Below, one piece after another: positions 20,468 through 29,445 of a stretch of 64,000 nucleotides of DNA; position 1 is the stretch's first letter, and each line of letters starts with the position of its first letter. A model generated the notes under the pieces. It was not told the DNA's origin. It did no database searches and saw only the letters and a program-made list of their open reading frames with translations. The DNA is from an uncultured Arenicella sp. (GTDB taxonomy: Bacteria; Pseudomonadota; Gammaproteobacteria; Arenicellales; Arenicellaceae): positions 1 through 64,000 of the forward strand of contig CALIVT010000030.1 in the NCBI GenBank assembly GCA_938048185.1, read 5' to 3'. The position numbers were made by a program, and so were the translations under genes.

Positions 20468-21133
20468 CTAAGCAAGGCCAAGTGATACTCGGATATCACT
20501 GATCTCATCAGCGCGAATATTTAGTTTATTCGTGGCGTATTGCTCGCTCGGCAACTCGACCAACTCTTTTGCACGCATCAACGCGTGTTCGATCACCCGG
20601 TTGTTCGCGACGACTTCGTCCAACATGCCAATTTGTGCGGCGGTCTCGGGTGAGTAAGGTCGTGACTGTATGATCGCACGTGCATGATGACGCGGGTCGA
20701 TGTGCGACTTGGCGATGATTTTTAACATCGTTGTGAATGGCATATTGATAGCGGTTTCGGGTAAGCGAAACGAAAATTCGCCTTCACCACCGACTCGGTA
20801 ATCAGCACACAGCATAATAAATATGCCCATTCCCACGCAATGCCCCTCACACGCGGTAACCACTGGTTGTGGGTGCGAGTAGAGCTTTTCGAGCATAAAC
20901 ATGCCCTTATCAAGCATCGCTTGGGCAGCGTCCATTCCTTGAGCTAACACCTTTAAGTCAAAGCCAGCCGAAAATATGCCTGGGTCTCCGCAAATAAGTA
21001 CCGCTTTGGCTTCATCCTCAGCTCGATCTAAGGCTGCCATTAGCTCGGTGGATACTTCAAGAGAGATAGCGTTGGCTTTGCCGTTATCCAGCGAAATTTT
21101 AGCGATGCTGTTGTCTACTAATTCGTACTTCAT
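20468..21133 (-). CDS. Enoyl-CoA hydratase/isomerase (crotonase) family protein
   Basis: 221 residues from ATG 21133. The longer frame begins at TTG 21145, but a GAGG site stands about 9 bases before the ATG. Crotonase fold: GKANAISLEV, ICGDPGIFSAGFDLKVLA (oxyanion hole), ACEGHCVGMGIFIMLCADYRVG and FRLPETAINMPF. It is shorter than typical 255-residue hydratases. The catalytic Glu pair is only partly evident (G-I-F replaces the usual G-L-E). The substrate is unknown. Divergent from the Crp-like regulator across 223 bases. Confidence 0.8.
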   Translation of the reverse strand: MKYELVDNSIAKISLDNGKANAISLEVSTELMAALDRAEDEAKAVLICGDPGIFSAGFDLKVLAQGMDAAQAMLDKGMFMLEKLYSHPQPVVTACEGHCVGMGIFIMLCADYRVGGEGEFSFRLPETAINMPFTTMLKIIAKSHIDPRHHARAIIQSRPYSPETAAQIGMLDEVVANNRVIEHALMRAKELVELPSEQYATNKLNIRADEISDIRVSLGLA

Positions 21134-21356
21134 TGTTAGCCTCAATATAAGTTATTGCCTAGAGTCTAGTGGATGTAATGCCGCGTCACAATAGGGTTTC
21201 GCGCGTGGCCCCCAGCGCGGTGGGCTCGAATAGTATGAGAGTGATCAATTGGTGAGCGAGTGGCTTAATAAACAGTGGTATAGTATGTTCGGTTGTTGAT
21301 TCGCATAGCTTGGCGAGGCAACGGTTCGCTTTGGGTGTGAATGGTTTTTTTTGGGT

Positions 21357-22061
21357 ATGAACAAAGATAAGATAGCAAAGGAAGTTTCGGCGAGTGCTTG
21401 GTTCGCTGGTATTGAGCAAAACAAGGCCGATCGCCTGGTAGCCTGTTCGCATGTCCGTAATTACGCGCCAGACGAGTTCGTTTATTTAGTGGGAGACGTG
21501 CAAACGCACTTGTTCCTTATTCTTGATGGTCGTGTCAAGGTCTCTATTGTTAGCCAAGAGGGCGACGAATTTGTGTTAACGATGTGGGAGGCCGGCTCTT
21601 GGTTTGGCGAAGGGGCGCTTCTAGAGGGCGCAACAATGCCGCTGGAGGCACGCGCGGTCAATTCTGTTACGGTTCTGGCCGTGCCAATTGCATCGATCGA
21701 CAAGGTGCTCGATACCGGGGTTAACTTTTACCGAAGTATTTTAAAGGACATGATTCGACGGGCGAATCAGCTTTATACACTGGTTGAGATGTTACTTTTC
21801 AAACCTTTAAGAGTAAGAGTCGTGGCGCGAATGCTGCACCTTATCGAGCTGTTTGGTCAAGAAGTGAAGGACGGTATTGTGTTGCCGTTGCAGTTTAGCC
21901 AGTCCGACTTCGCACGCATGAGCGGCGGTTCGAGGCAGAGAATTAATAAGATTTTCAGACAGTGGGCGAACGACGGCATTGTCACTAAGAAAGGTCGACA
22001 CTATATTGTGCATGATATTGATGCGCTGCGCGCGGCGCTTCAGATTAACGAGGACGACTAA
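21357..22061 (+). CDS. Crp/Fnr family transcriptional regulator
   Basis: 234 residues from ATG 21357; TTG 21351 is an alternative. A cyclic-nucleotide-binding beta-roll (about 12-125: PDEFVYLVGDVQTHLFLILDGRVKV, GSWFGEGALLEGA), a long dimer helix, then a winged helix-turn-helix (SQSDFARMSGGSRQRINKIFRQWANDGIV). The Arg-Ser pair that holds cAMP phosphate in Crp is absent (MPLEARA in that place), and there is no FNR-type cysteine cluster, so the ligand is unlikely to be cAMP or an FeS centre. Probable target: the divergent crotonase or itself. Confidence 0.85.
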   Translation: MNKDKIAKEVSASAWFAGIEQNKADRLVACSHVRNYAPDEFVYLVGDVQTHLFLILDGRVKVSIVSQEGDEFVLTMWEAGSWFGEGALLEGATMPLEARAVNSVTVLAVPIASIDKVLDTGVNFYRSILKDMIRRANQLYTLVEMLLFKPLRVRVVARMLHLIELFGQEVKDGIVLPLQFSQSDFARMSGGSRQRINKIFRQWANDGIVTKKGRHYIVHDIDALRAALQINEDD

Positions 22062-22075
22062 ATTAACGAGTACGG

Positions 22076-22112
22076 CTAGGTTAACGTACTGCTAGGTTAA
22101 CGTACTGCTAGG
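22076..22112 (+). repeat. Short tandem repeat after the Crp-like gene
   Basis: CTAGGTTAACGTACTG occurs twice in a row (22076-22091, 22092-22107) plus a partial CTAGG. A degenerate copy lies just before it and resembles the 3' end of the gene (ATTAACGAGGACGA). It looks like local slippage of the gene's own tail. Confidence 0.8.
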
Positions 22113-22185
22113 CACCCTGACTTTCTTTGTTCCTATCGTTTATTTCTGCCTAGGTGTTTTTAGCCGATGTTCGCCGCCGTCGAGA

Positions 22186-23541
22186 CTAAATAACCGCTCT
22201 GACCGAACGTTCAAAAATATCGACGATTTGATCTACCTCGTCTTTACTCGTTACCAATGGTGGCGAGAACGCGACCGAATCCACCGATGGCAATGGTCTC
22301 GCAATTAAACCATTCTCGTAGCACTTGGCGGTGACTTTGCCCGCGGTTTTCAAACTTGAATCTAAGAATATTTTTTCGCCTGCGTCTTGCATTAGCTGCA
22401 CGGCCGCGATCATTCCTTGACCGCGGATTTGGCCAACGAAGTTGTCCCCTGCGAAGCGGTCTTTGAGCGATTGATGAAAATAGGCACCAACATCAGCCGC
22501 TTTGTCGACCAATTTCTCATTTTCAATAATATCCAAATTGGCCATTGCAACCGCAGCACCAATAGGATGACCGGCATAGGTATAGCCGTGTGCGAAACTG
22601 CCATATTTAGCAGATCCCTGCTTGATCACATCCCAAATTTGCTCAGTGATAAACGATGCGGACATCGGAAAGTAACCGCTGGTCAGGGCTTTAGCGGTGG
22701 TAATCATGTCCGGCTGAATATCATAAACGTCACTGCCAAACCATGTGCCTAATCGACCAAAGCCGCACACCACCTCGTCTGCGATAAAAAGGATGTCGTA
22801 TTTTTTGGTGATTTTTTGAATTTCTTGAAAATAGCCTTCAGGTGGCGTGATCACACCGCCAGCCCCCATTACCGGTTCGGCAATAAAGGCGCCAACCGTT
22901 TCCGCTCCGTGTTGTAAGATCAATTCTTCTAATTCAGTTGCGCGGCGCTTTGAAAATTCGAGCTCGCTCTCGTTTTCGTGTGCGTGGCGAAAGTAATCAG
23001 GTGACTCGGTATGAAGCACACCGTCGATCGGCAAGTTAAAGTCTTTATGAAACGAGGGTAGACCCGTTAGGCTGGCGGTCGCAATGGAGGTTCCGTGGTA
23101 AGCCTGCCAACGGGAGATAATCTTACGCTTTTCAGGCTTGCCTATCAGGTTGTGATAATACCAAACAATTTTCATCAAGCTGTCGTTGCCATCAGATCCA
23201 CCACTGGCGAAAAACACTTTAGACATATTGCTAGGTGCCAAGCTTAATAGACGTTCAGCGAGCTCTATTTGCGGCACGTTCGACATGCCTGTAAAGGTGT
23301 GGTAATAACTTAGGTTGGTCGCTGCTTTGTGCATAGCGTCGGCCAATTCGGTACGCCCATAGCCAACATTGACACACCACAAACCTGCAACTGCATCGAT
23401 CAGTTTATTGCCATCAGTGTCGTGTAAGTAGATACCTTCACCAGACTGCATTATTTTAGAGCCAGTCTTAGCGAACTCATGCGCGTTGGTAGACGGATGA
23501 AGAATGGTCTCTGCATCGAGTTGTTTAAGATCTTTTGACAT
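22186..23541 (-). CDS. Class III aminotransferase, GABA/omega-amino acid:pyruvate type
   Basis: 451 residues. PLP fold type I; the Schiff-base lysine is in MITTAKALTSGYFP, the PLP Asp in FIADEVVCGFGRLG, and a YHGTSIATASLTGLP segment follows the SGGSDGND phosphate-binding loop. The pattern (VWYYHNLIGKPEKRKIISR, AFIAEPVMGAGGVITPPEGYF) resembles plant-type GABA:pyruvate transaminases and SpuC-like polyamine transaminases. The loop SGGSDGND differs from the common SGSEAND. It is divergent from an Lrp/AsnC gene and near a betaine/aminobutyraldehyde dehydrogenase, which suggests amine or polyamine breakdown (inference). Confidence 0.85.
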   Translation of the reverse strand: MSKDLKQLDAETILHPSTNAHEFAKTGSKIMQSGEGIYLHDTDGNKLIDAVAGLWCVNVGYGRTELADAMHKAATNLSYYHTFTGMSNVPQIELAERLLSLAPSNMSKVFFASGGSDGNDSLMKIVWYYHNLIGKPEKRKIISRWQAYHGTSIATASLTGLPSFHKDFNLPIDGVLHTESPDYFRHAHENESELEFSKRRATELEELILQHGAETVGAFIAEPVMGAGGVITPPEGYFQEIQKITKKYDILFIADEVVCGFGRLGTWFGSDVYDIQPDMITTAKALTSGYFPMSASFITEQIWDVIKQGSAKYGSFAHGYTYAGHPIGAAVAMANLDIIENEKLVDKAADVGAYFHQSLKDRFAGDNFVGQIRGQGMIAAVQLMQDAGEKIFLDSSLKTAGKVTAKCYENGLIARPLPSVDSVAFSPPLVTSKDEVDQIVDIFERSVRAVI

Positions 23542-23711
23542 ATTCGGTTGATATCACGTGTTATTGCTATTTAATGGGCTAAAGTTAGCACAGCTACTCG
23601 CAAAGACGAGCGCGTAGTGTGAATTCGATATATGATTCTAAACTGCCAAACGGGGCGAACGAATCTGCGGAACAGCCAAACAGATATCACAGATAATTAG
23701 GGTAGATACGA

Positions 23712-24200
23712 ATGAGCGACCTGATCAAAATTAATAAAATTGATTTAAAGATATTGTCTATCTTGCAGACTAACGCGCGCATTACTAATCAACAGCTTGC
23801 CGAGCAAGTGCACTTGTCGGCGAGCGCGTGTTTGAGCCGTGTAAAACGTTTAGAGAGTGATGGCATTCTCAAACGCTATATAACCGAGATTAATCTTGAT
23901 CGCTTAACCCCACACGTTGAGGCCTTCGCTGAAGTTACCTTGGAGAATCATTCGCCAGACGACTTTAAACGCTTTGATAACGCGATTGAGGGCGTAAGCG
24001 AGGTTACTGACAGCTATAAAATCAGCGGTGCGTACGACTATTTGCTTAAATTCGTTTGTACCGACGTTAAGAGCTATAACTCAGTCAGTGAGGTATTAAT
24101 CACCAATGGCATAGGCATTGCTAAACTTAATACGCTGATTATTCTCGAGCGTACTAAGGATTTCTCTGGCGTGCCATTGGAGCAATTGATTGAACTTTAA
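23712..24200 (+). CDS. Lrp/AsnC family transcriptional regulator
   Basis: 162 residues. N-terminal helix-turn-helix (IDLKILSILQTNARITNQQLAEQVHLSASACLSRVKRLESDGIL) and a C-terminal RAM/AsnC ligand domain (AFAEVTLENHSPDDF, SYKISGAYDYLLKFVCTDV). Divergent from the aminotransferase across 170 bases and convergent with the dehydrogenase, so it is the natural candidate to regulate both in response to an amino acid or amine. Stop 16 bases from the convergent stop of the dehydrogenase. Confidence 0.92.
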   Translation: MSDLIKINKIDLKILSILQTNARITNQQLAEQVHLSASACLSRVKRLESDGILKRYITEINLDRLTPHVEAFAEVTLENHSPDDFKRFDNAIEGVSEVTDSYKISGAYDYLLKFVCTDVKSYNSVSEVLITNGIGIAKLNTLIILERTKDFSGVPLEQLIEL

Positions 24201-24216
24201 TACGTTATTGAATGGT

Positions 24217-25695
24217 TTAAAATGAATGTGGAATATCCCCTAGGTTAGCGTAGATCGTTTTTAGTTGAGTGTAGTATTCGATTGACTGCAAACCATTTTC
24301 TCGACCAACGCCGGATTGTTTGTAACCGCCAAACGGAACTTCGGGTGGCGTGATGTTGTATTCGTTAATCCACACAATGCCCGCTTGAATTTTATTCGCT
24401 ACGCGGTGCGCGCGATTGAAGTTTTGGGTGAATACAGCCCCCGCTAACCCAAAGTCACTGTCATTCGCCTGCTTGAGAACGGCATCTTCATCACTGAATG
24501 ATATCAGCGACATTAGTGGGCCAAACACTTCCTCTTTAACAAAGCTCATGCTGTCGTCGCAATCCGCGAAAATAGCGGGCGTAACGTAAAAGCCGCTATC
24601 GAGTTGGATGGTATCGCCGCCGCAAACATGACGTGCTGCGCTGTTTTTCGCGGCATGCATGTACGATTTAACCTTCTCAAAATGTTGCTCTGAAACCAGT
24701 GGGCCCATATGTGTATCAGCATCAAACGGATTGCCCACTTTTATATTTTTAGTGCGCTCGGCTAAACGCTGTAACACTTTTTCGTAAATATCCTTATGCA
24801 CGAACACGCGGGTGCCATTTGAGCAAACCTGGCCCGAAGAATAAAAATTAGCGGCCAAGATACCATTCACCGCGTTGTCTATATTAGCGTCTTCAAACAC
24901 AATTACTGGCGATTTCCCACCGAGCTCTAGGGTTACTTTTTTAAGATCACGGGCGCTGTGCGCCATGACCACTTTACCCGTATCTACCGAGCCGGTTAGG
25001 GTTACTTTAGAGACGTCGGGGTGGCTGATTAATGCAGAGCCAGTATCACGCGCACCTTGCACAACATTAAAAACACCGTCTGGTAAACCGGCCTCGGTGT
25101 AAATCTCAGCCAGTTTTAAGGTGGTCAGTGGCGTCTGCTCTGAGGGTTTAAATACCATGGTATTTCCGCAAGCCAAGGCTGGACCAGACTTCCACATGGC
25201 AATTTGAATTGGGTAGTTCCATGCGCCAATACCCGCACAAACGCCAATTGGTTCACGACGTAACATCGCAAATGCACTCGGTGGTAAGTCGACATGTTGG
25301 CCGTGAATAGTTTGTGCCACACCCGCGTAATATTCCAAGACATCCGCGCCGGATATTATATCCACGGTAGTCGTTTCGCTGATTGGCTTACCCGTGTCCA
25401 GCGTTTCAAGTTCGGCTAGTTCTTGATTTCGCTCACGAAGAATTTGGCCTGCTTTGCGCAATATATTGCCGCGTTCGACGGCTGGTAACGCGGCCCAAGG
25501 TTCGAATGCTGCGTGTGCGGCTGCAACGGCGGCGTCTACTTCTGTTTGCCCCGCGGTTTCGACATCGCAAATAACCTCGCCGTTACCTGGGTAAATAGTG
25601 TCGAACGTGTCGCCGCTCTGATTTGTCACATAGGTGCCATTGATATAACTCTGCTGTGTGTCGAGCTTGCTGCTGGGGCTGTAATGCTTGGTCAT
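24217..25695 (-). CDS. betB: Betaine aldehyde dehydrogenase (possible aminoaldehyde dehydrogenase)
   Basis: 492 residues. NAD(P)-dependent aldehyde dehydrogenase with the general base Glu in LELGGKSPVIVFED and the nucleophile Cys in SGQVCSNGTRVFVH. YINGTYVTNQSGDTFDTIYPGNGEV at the N terminus and EVPFGGYKQSGVGRENG near the C terminus are BetB-like. BetB oxidises betaine aldehyde to glycine betaine, but close relatives act on 4-aminobutyraldehyde and similar. With no choline dehydrogenase beside it and an amine transaminase nearby, the polyamine role is equally possible. Confidence 0.88.
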   Translation of the reverse strand: MTKHYSPSSKLDTQQSYINGTYVTNQSGDTFDTIYPGNGEVICDVETAGQTEVDAAVAAAHAAFEPWAALPAVERGNILRKAGQILRERNQELAELETLDTGKPISETTTVDIISGADVLEYYAGVAQTIHGQHVDLPPSAFAMLRREPIGVCAGIGAWNYPIQIAMWKSGPALACGNTMVFKPSEQTPLTTLKLAEIYTEAGLPDGVFNVVQGARDTGSALISHPDVSKVTLTGSVDTGKVVMAHSARDLKKVTLELGGKSPVIVFEDANIDNAVNGILAANFYSSGQVCSNGTRVFVHKDIYEKVLQRLAERTKNIKVGNPFDADTHMGPLVSEQHFEKVKSYMHAAKNSAARHVCGGDTIQLDSGFYVTPAIFADCDDSMSFVKEEVFGPLMSLISFSDEDAVLKQANDSDFGLAGAVFTQNFNRAHRVANKIQAGIVWINEYNITPPEVPFGGYKQSGVGRENGLQSIEYYTQLKTIYANLGDIPHSF

Positions 25696-25707
25696 TGTGT
25701 ACTCGTT

Positions 25708-26202
25708 CTACTGGTTAGTTGGGTCGCTTTTGCCTTGCGCAGCAGCGATATATTGATCGGGGTCTAAGTACATTAATCGTACCGTCGCGAAACCAGGGCC
25801 CAACGTTTTGAAGCTACACACCATTATGTTTATTTGCTGGCCTTCTTGCACAACGCCTGGGACGTTAAACATGATCTCGCCTTGCTTACTGCTTAAGGCG
25901 TTCAATTTTGCGTCGGCCGCGATTGCTTCGTTTATTGCCTGCATGGTTGCTGCCAATGATTGGCGAAATCGGCCAAAATTTAATTTGCCAACATAGAGGC
26001 TTGTGTCCAGTACCAGGTCACATAAAACTTCGCCGGCGTCAGCCATGTCTATGCGCATAAACGCTGCGGCTTTGCCGCTGTCGATTAAGTGATAAACCTG
26101 CTTAGATGATGCACGGCTAGCAGCGAAGAAATGGCGGTTTAAGTTCTCATTGATAGCGCCAAGTAATACTTTTGGATTTAGCGAAACGTCTTGATAGTTC
26201 AT
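25708..26202 (-). CDS. Conserved-looking hypothetical protein
   Basis: 164 residues, soluble, no signal peptide and no recognised domain. It starts MNYQDVSLNPKVLLGAINENLNRHFF and has the central segments GKLNFGRFRQSLAATMQAI and EIMFNVPGVVQEGQQINIMVCSF, then VRLMYLDPDQY. Only 12 bases separate it from the dehydrogenase start downstream, so the two are probably cotranscribed. Coding character is supported by length and balanced codon use, not by homology. Confidence 0.6.
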   Translation of the reverse strand: MNYQDVSLNPKVLLGAINENLNRHFFAASRASSKQVYHLIDSGKAAAFMRIDMADAGEVLCDLVLDTSLYVGKLNFGRFRQSLAATMQAINEAIAADAKLNALSSKQGEIMFNVPGVVQEGQQINIMVCSFKTLGPGFATVRLMYLDPDQYIAAAQGKSDPTNQ

Positions 26203-26379
26203 ACGAATAGGATGTTTTTATTGGTTGCTTGAATTAAAGCACACTCGCGCTGGGGCGAGTACGTCAATTTACTAAAATGGCGGGTTGAATTATCTGTAGG
26301 TCGCACATGATTAAACCACACGCTAGTCTGATACCAGAACGGGGCCACTACTCGTTTTTTACCGCGTTTTAGTAAGCTT

Positions 26380-27495
26380 TTACTGAGGTAAGAATGCGCG
26401 ACCAAGTACTACCTCAGACTGTGCACCGGTGACACTCGGGCAATTGCTGGCGATTCCATGCTCGTGGCAATAGCCAAGCCATGCAAAGCCAATTGCTTCA
26501 AGCCAATCAGCGGGTACGCCTAAGTCATCCGTGGTTTGTACCTTAGCGTTTTTAAGGCGAACGGCTAACGTCTGCATCAATATTGAATTTTTGGCGCCAC
26601 CGCCGCAAACATAAAGCTTGATACTGTCCGTCGTTGTGGTGCTGAGCTGTTCAATTTGCTGAGCGATGCTTTCAATCGTTAGTGCCAATAACGTCGCTTG
26701 TATGTCCGCGCTCGCGAGCGCGGACATATTTGGGTAGCGGGTCCTTACCCATGCGATATTAAAGTAGTCTGTACCCGTGCTTTTTGGGTGTGGTGCGGTA
26801 AAAAAATCATCGTCGAGTAGCGCGGCGAGCAGCTCTGAATTTGATTGGCCGCTGGCGGCCCAAGCACCGTCTTTGTCATAGCGTGTATTACGGTTCAGTG
26901 CCACCCACTGATCTAAGAGTACGTTACCTGGGCCTGTGTCGAAACCAACTAGTGGCGTGTGCAGTCGGGTTAGGTTGGCAATGCCGCCTATGTTCAACAC
27001 AAAGGTATTAGTCGCCTTGCCAAACAGGGCGGCGTGAAAGGCGGGCATTAATGGCGCACCCTGCCCGCCAGCGGCGATATCGGCTTGCCTAAATAGGGCG
27101 ATTGTTTTGATCCCACTCAAATTTGCGATTAGCTGAGCATCGCCTAATTGCAATGAATAGGGCGGGTGTGCATTTGGCTCATGCTTGACCGTTTGCCCAT
27201 GGTTGGCAATGGCGTGAATTTGTGATTTTTTGACACCCGCTTTCTCTAATAAGGCCGAGCATGCGTCAGCGTAAACCGGGGCTAGTTTAGCGTGCAATGC
27301 CGAATCTTCATTGCAGCTCAGGTGGGTGTTGTGTTGCGCTGTATGATTTATTTCCGCGCGCAAGCCCGCCTCAAATTCGTGTAGATGGGTTGCGACTAAA
27401 CGCAGCTTGCTACTCGATTCAAAAGCAACCAGTGCTGCGTCAACCCCGTCCAATGAGGTGCCCGACATCAACCCGATATAGTACTGCTCAGTCAT
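26380..27495 (-). CDS. anmK: Anhydro-N-acetylmuramic acid kinase
   Basis: 371 residues. Opens YIGLMSGTSLDGVDAALV, the AnmK phosphate-binding signature. Further motifs: ANHGQTVKHEP, GQGAPLMPAFHAALF, FVLNIGGIANLT, GFDTGPGN and LYVCGGGAKN. It phosphorylates and hydrolyses 1,6-anhydro-MurNAc from murein turnover. 28 bases behind the M23 endopeptidase gene on the same strand, a common gammaproteobacterial pairing that links wall cutting with recycling. Confidence 0.96.
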   Translation of the reverse strand: MTEQYYIGLMSGTSLDGVDAALVAFESSSKLRLVATHLHEFEAGLRAEINHTAQHNTHLSCNEDSALHAKLAPVYADACSALLEKAGVKKSQIHAIANHGQTVKHEPNAHPPYSLQLGDAQLIANLSGIKTIALFRQADIAAGGQGAPLMPAFHAALFGKATNTFVLNIGGIANLTRLHTPLVGFDTGPGNVLLDQWVALNRNTRYDKDGAWAASGQSNSELLAALLDDDFFTAPHPKSTGTDYFNIAWVRTRYPNMSALASADIQATLLALTIESIAQQIEQLSTTTTDSIKLYVCGGGAKNSILMQTLAVRLKNAKVQTTDDLGVPADWLEAIGFAWLGYCHEHGIASNCPSVTGAQSEVVLGRAFLPQ

Positions 27496-27523
27496 TCTCA
27501 GCTATCGTAGGGCGCGGCCTCGC

Positions 27524-29041
27524 TCAGAGCGTTTTAGAAGTTTTGCCTGTGTGCACCGCTTTATCATTCTGATCGCTTGCTTGCGCGATTAAATACTCAC
27601 GTTGTAAGCCATCAAGTTGTTTGCCTAGATTTGCGGCAAGCTGGTCAAATTCCGTTCTGAATTTGCTCTCGACCGAAGAGGCTTTGGGTGTTTTATACGT
27701 TAAGGAGTTGTGGTGCACGCCATCAACGCGGAATTCGTAATGTAAGTGCGGACCAGTAGAGTAGCCGGTGCTACCAACATAGCCGATGATTTGCCCTTGT
27801 TTGACGCGTGCGCCCGAGCGTATCTTTTTCGCGTAGCCGTTCATGTGCGCATACAGCGTGCTGAAGCGACCCGCGTGGCGCAAGACCACAGTCTTGCCAT
27901 AGCCGCCTTTATTTCCGGCATGAACCACTTTGCCGTCTGCGGTTGCACGCACCGGTGTACCGCGCGATGCGGCGTAGTCGACGCCTTTATGTACCTTCCA
28001 TCTTTTTGATATGGGGTGTTTACGTTTACCGAAACGTGAGGAAATTCGGCTGAACTCAACGGGCGAGCGTAAAAAGGTACCGAGCATGCTTTCGCCTTCG
28101 GGCGTATAAAAACTGGCGTTGCCATCGCTGTTTTCAAAGCGAATGGCGCGATAAGTTTGCCCTTGGGTCGTGAATTCAGCCGCGAGGATATTGCCGTCGG
28201 ACAATTTTTCACCGTTTAAACGATGGTCGGTAAACAGCACGTGGAACGAATCACCTGCGCGAATATCCAGTACAAAGTCGATGTCCCAGCCGAAGATGCG
28301 TACCATCTCCATGATCAGATTATTACTCAGGCCCGCGTCCAGCGCGGTTTGGTAGAGTGATGAGTTTATGGTGGCTGAAACTGAATGCTGTTCGGTGGTG
28401 TACGGCAAGTCACTGACTGTTGCACTGGCGACTTGCTGACCGTCAAGCTCGACGGTGAGTTGCTGCAAAGAGCTGATCGGGTACACCACTTGTTGGAGCA
28501 CATTTTTTTTGTCTAGTTTGAATTGAAGCTCACGCCCAATTTTAAGAGACACCAGCGCTTTCGCACCTTCGTGTTTGGAGATGTAGTGCGGTATCGCTAA
28601 ATCAAATGACTTGTCGCGAAAAATATTACCCAGCGACTGACCCTTTTTCACCTTGTGCGTGACGGTAGTGAACGCTTCTTGATCAAACTCTTTTGCGTAG
28701 TTTAAGTCGTTCACATGATCGTGCGCGTGTGCTTCCGCGGGGCTGAACGGTGTGCTTGTTACAAGTGCTTTCGAGGTTGACCGCGAGGCGAACGATTTTG
28801 GCGCGAAAAATGGTGTAACCGGCTGTGCATTAGCGTTATTAACAAGGGCTAAGCCGTCTACGATTGCTAATGAGTGGTCTGGCTCCGCTTCATTAATAGT
28901 GGCGGTCGTTGAATGGGTGATCCAGCTACCAACCAAAATAACCATTGAACCTGCAAACCAGTGACGTTTGCGCAGGTTGTTTCTATTGGATGGAGTGGGG
29001 TTTCTAGTATTACGTTTGGTATTTAGGATTCGCTCTAACAA
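27524..29041 (-). CDS. mepM: M23 family murein DD-endopeptidase, MepM-like
   Basis: 505 residues. An N-terminal basic tail and one membrane anchor (about 27-47), an OapA/LysM-like region (about 105-200, HKVKKGQSLGNIFRDKSF), a linker domain, then the M23 zinc peptidase (about 335-440): HKGVDYAASRGTPVRA gives the HxxxD ligands and GPHLHYEFRVDG the HxH. It cuts peptide cross-links to allow wall growth. Divergent from tyrS; followed by anmK. Confidence 0.92.
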   Translation of the reverse strand: MLERILNTKRNTRNPTPSNRNNLRKRHWFAGSMVILVGSWITHSTTATINEAEPDHSLAIVDGLALVNNANAQPVTPFFAPKSFASRSTSKALVTSTPFSPAEAHAHDHVNDLNYAKEFDQEAFTTVTHKVKKGQSLGNIFRDKSFDLAIPHYISKHEGAKALVSLKIGRELQFKLDKKNVLQQVVYPISSLQQLTVELDGQQVASATVSDLPYTTEQHSVSATINSSLYQTALDAGLSNNLIMEMVRIFGWDIDFVLDIRAGDSFHVLFTDHRLNGEKLSDGNILAAEFTTQGQTYRAIRFENSDGNASFYTPEGESMLGTFLRSPVEFSRISSRFGKRKHPISKRWKVHKGVDYAASRGTPVRATADGKVVHAGNKGGYGKTVVLRHAGRFSTLYAHMNGYAKKIRSGARVKQGQIIGYVGSTGYSTGPHLHYEFRVDGVHHNSLTYKTPKASSVESKFRTEFDQLAANLGKQLDGLQREYLIAQASDQNDKAVHTGKTSKTL

Positions 29042-29445
29042 TTTCTTTTCTTTGGGGGACGTCTAAAAGGTTTTTAGCCTCTAACAACTAGGCTTATTAT
29101 TAGTTCTTCTCTTTTGTTATTTCTTTGGCTCATTATTAGTTTTGAGCTTTTGATTGGACCGTGTTTTGGACGTGCTTTTCTATCGCAGTCTAGGTTCGGT
29201 CTCATTAAGCGAGACATTTTGCGTGTAAACCATCCAATAGGCAAATAAAAGCAGAAAAAAAACGCCGAATCGGCTTAACTTTAATGTTTCGGTTAATAAC
29301 GCTTCGTTTGCGTCGGTTTAAGGTCTTGTCACCAGCTTTGTGAGCGTTTAACCTTGCGGGCTTAGCCGAAAAATCAAACCCAAACCATATATTGCTGTCT
29401 TGTCATTTTACGACCGCATTTTATTTGCCGTAACGAGCCACTATT
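29042..29445. other. Divergent intergenic region between mepM and tyrS
   Basis: 404 bases, T-rich near mepM, no supported gene. It must hold both divergent promoters. On the minus strand a small hairpin GCCG-ATT-CGGC (arms within 29264-29274) is followed by eight T (complement of 29255-29262), terminator-like, about 215 bases upstream of mepM. TATATT at 29388-29393 could be a -10 for tyrS, but no good -35 was found. Confidence 0.45.
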
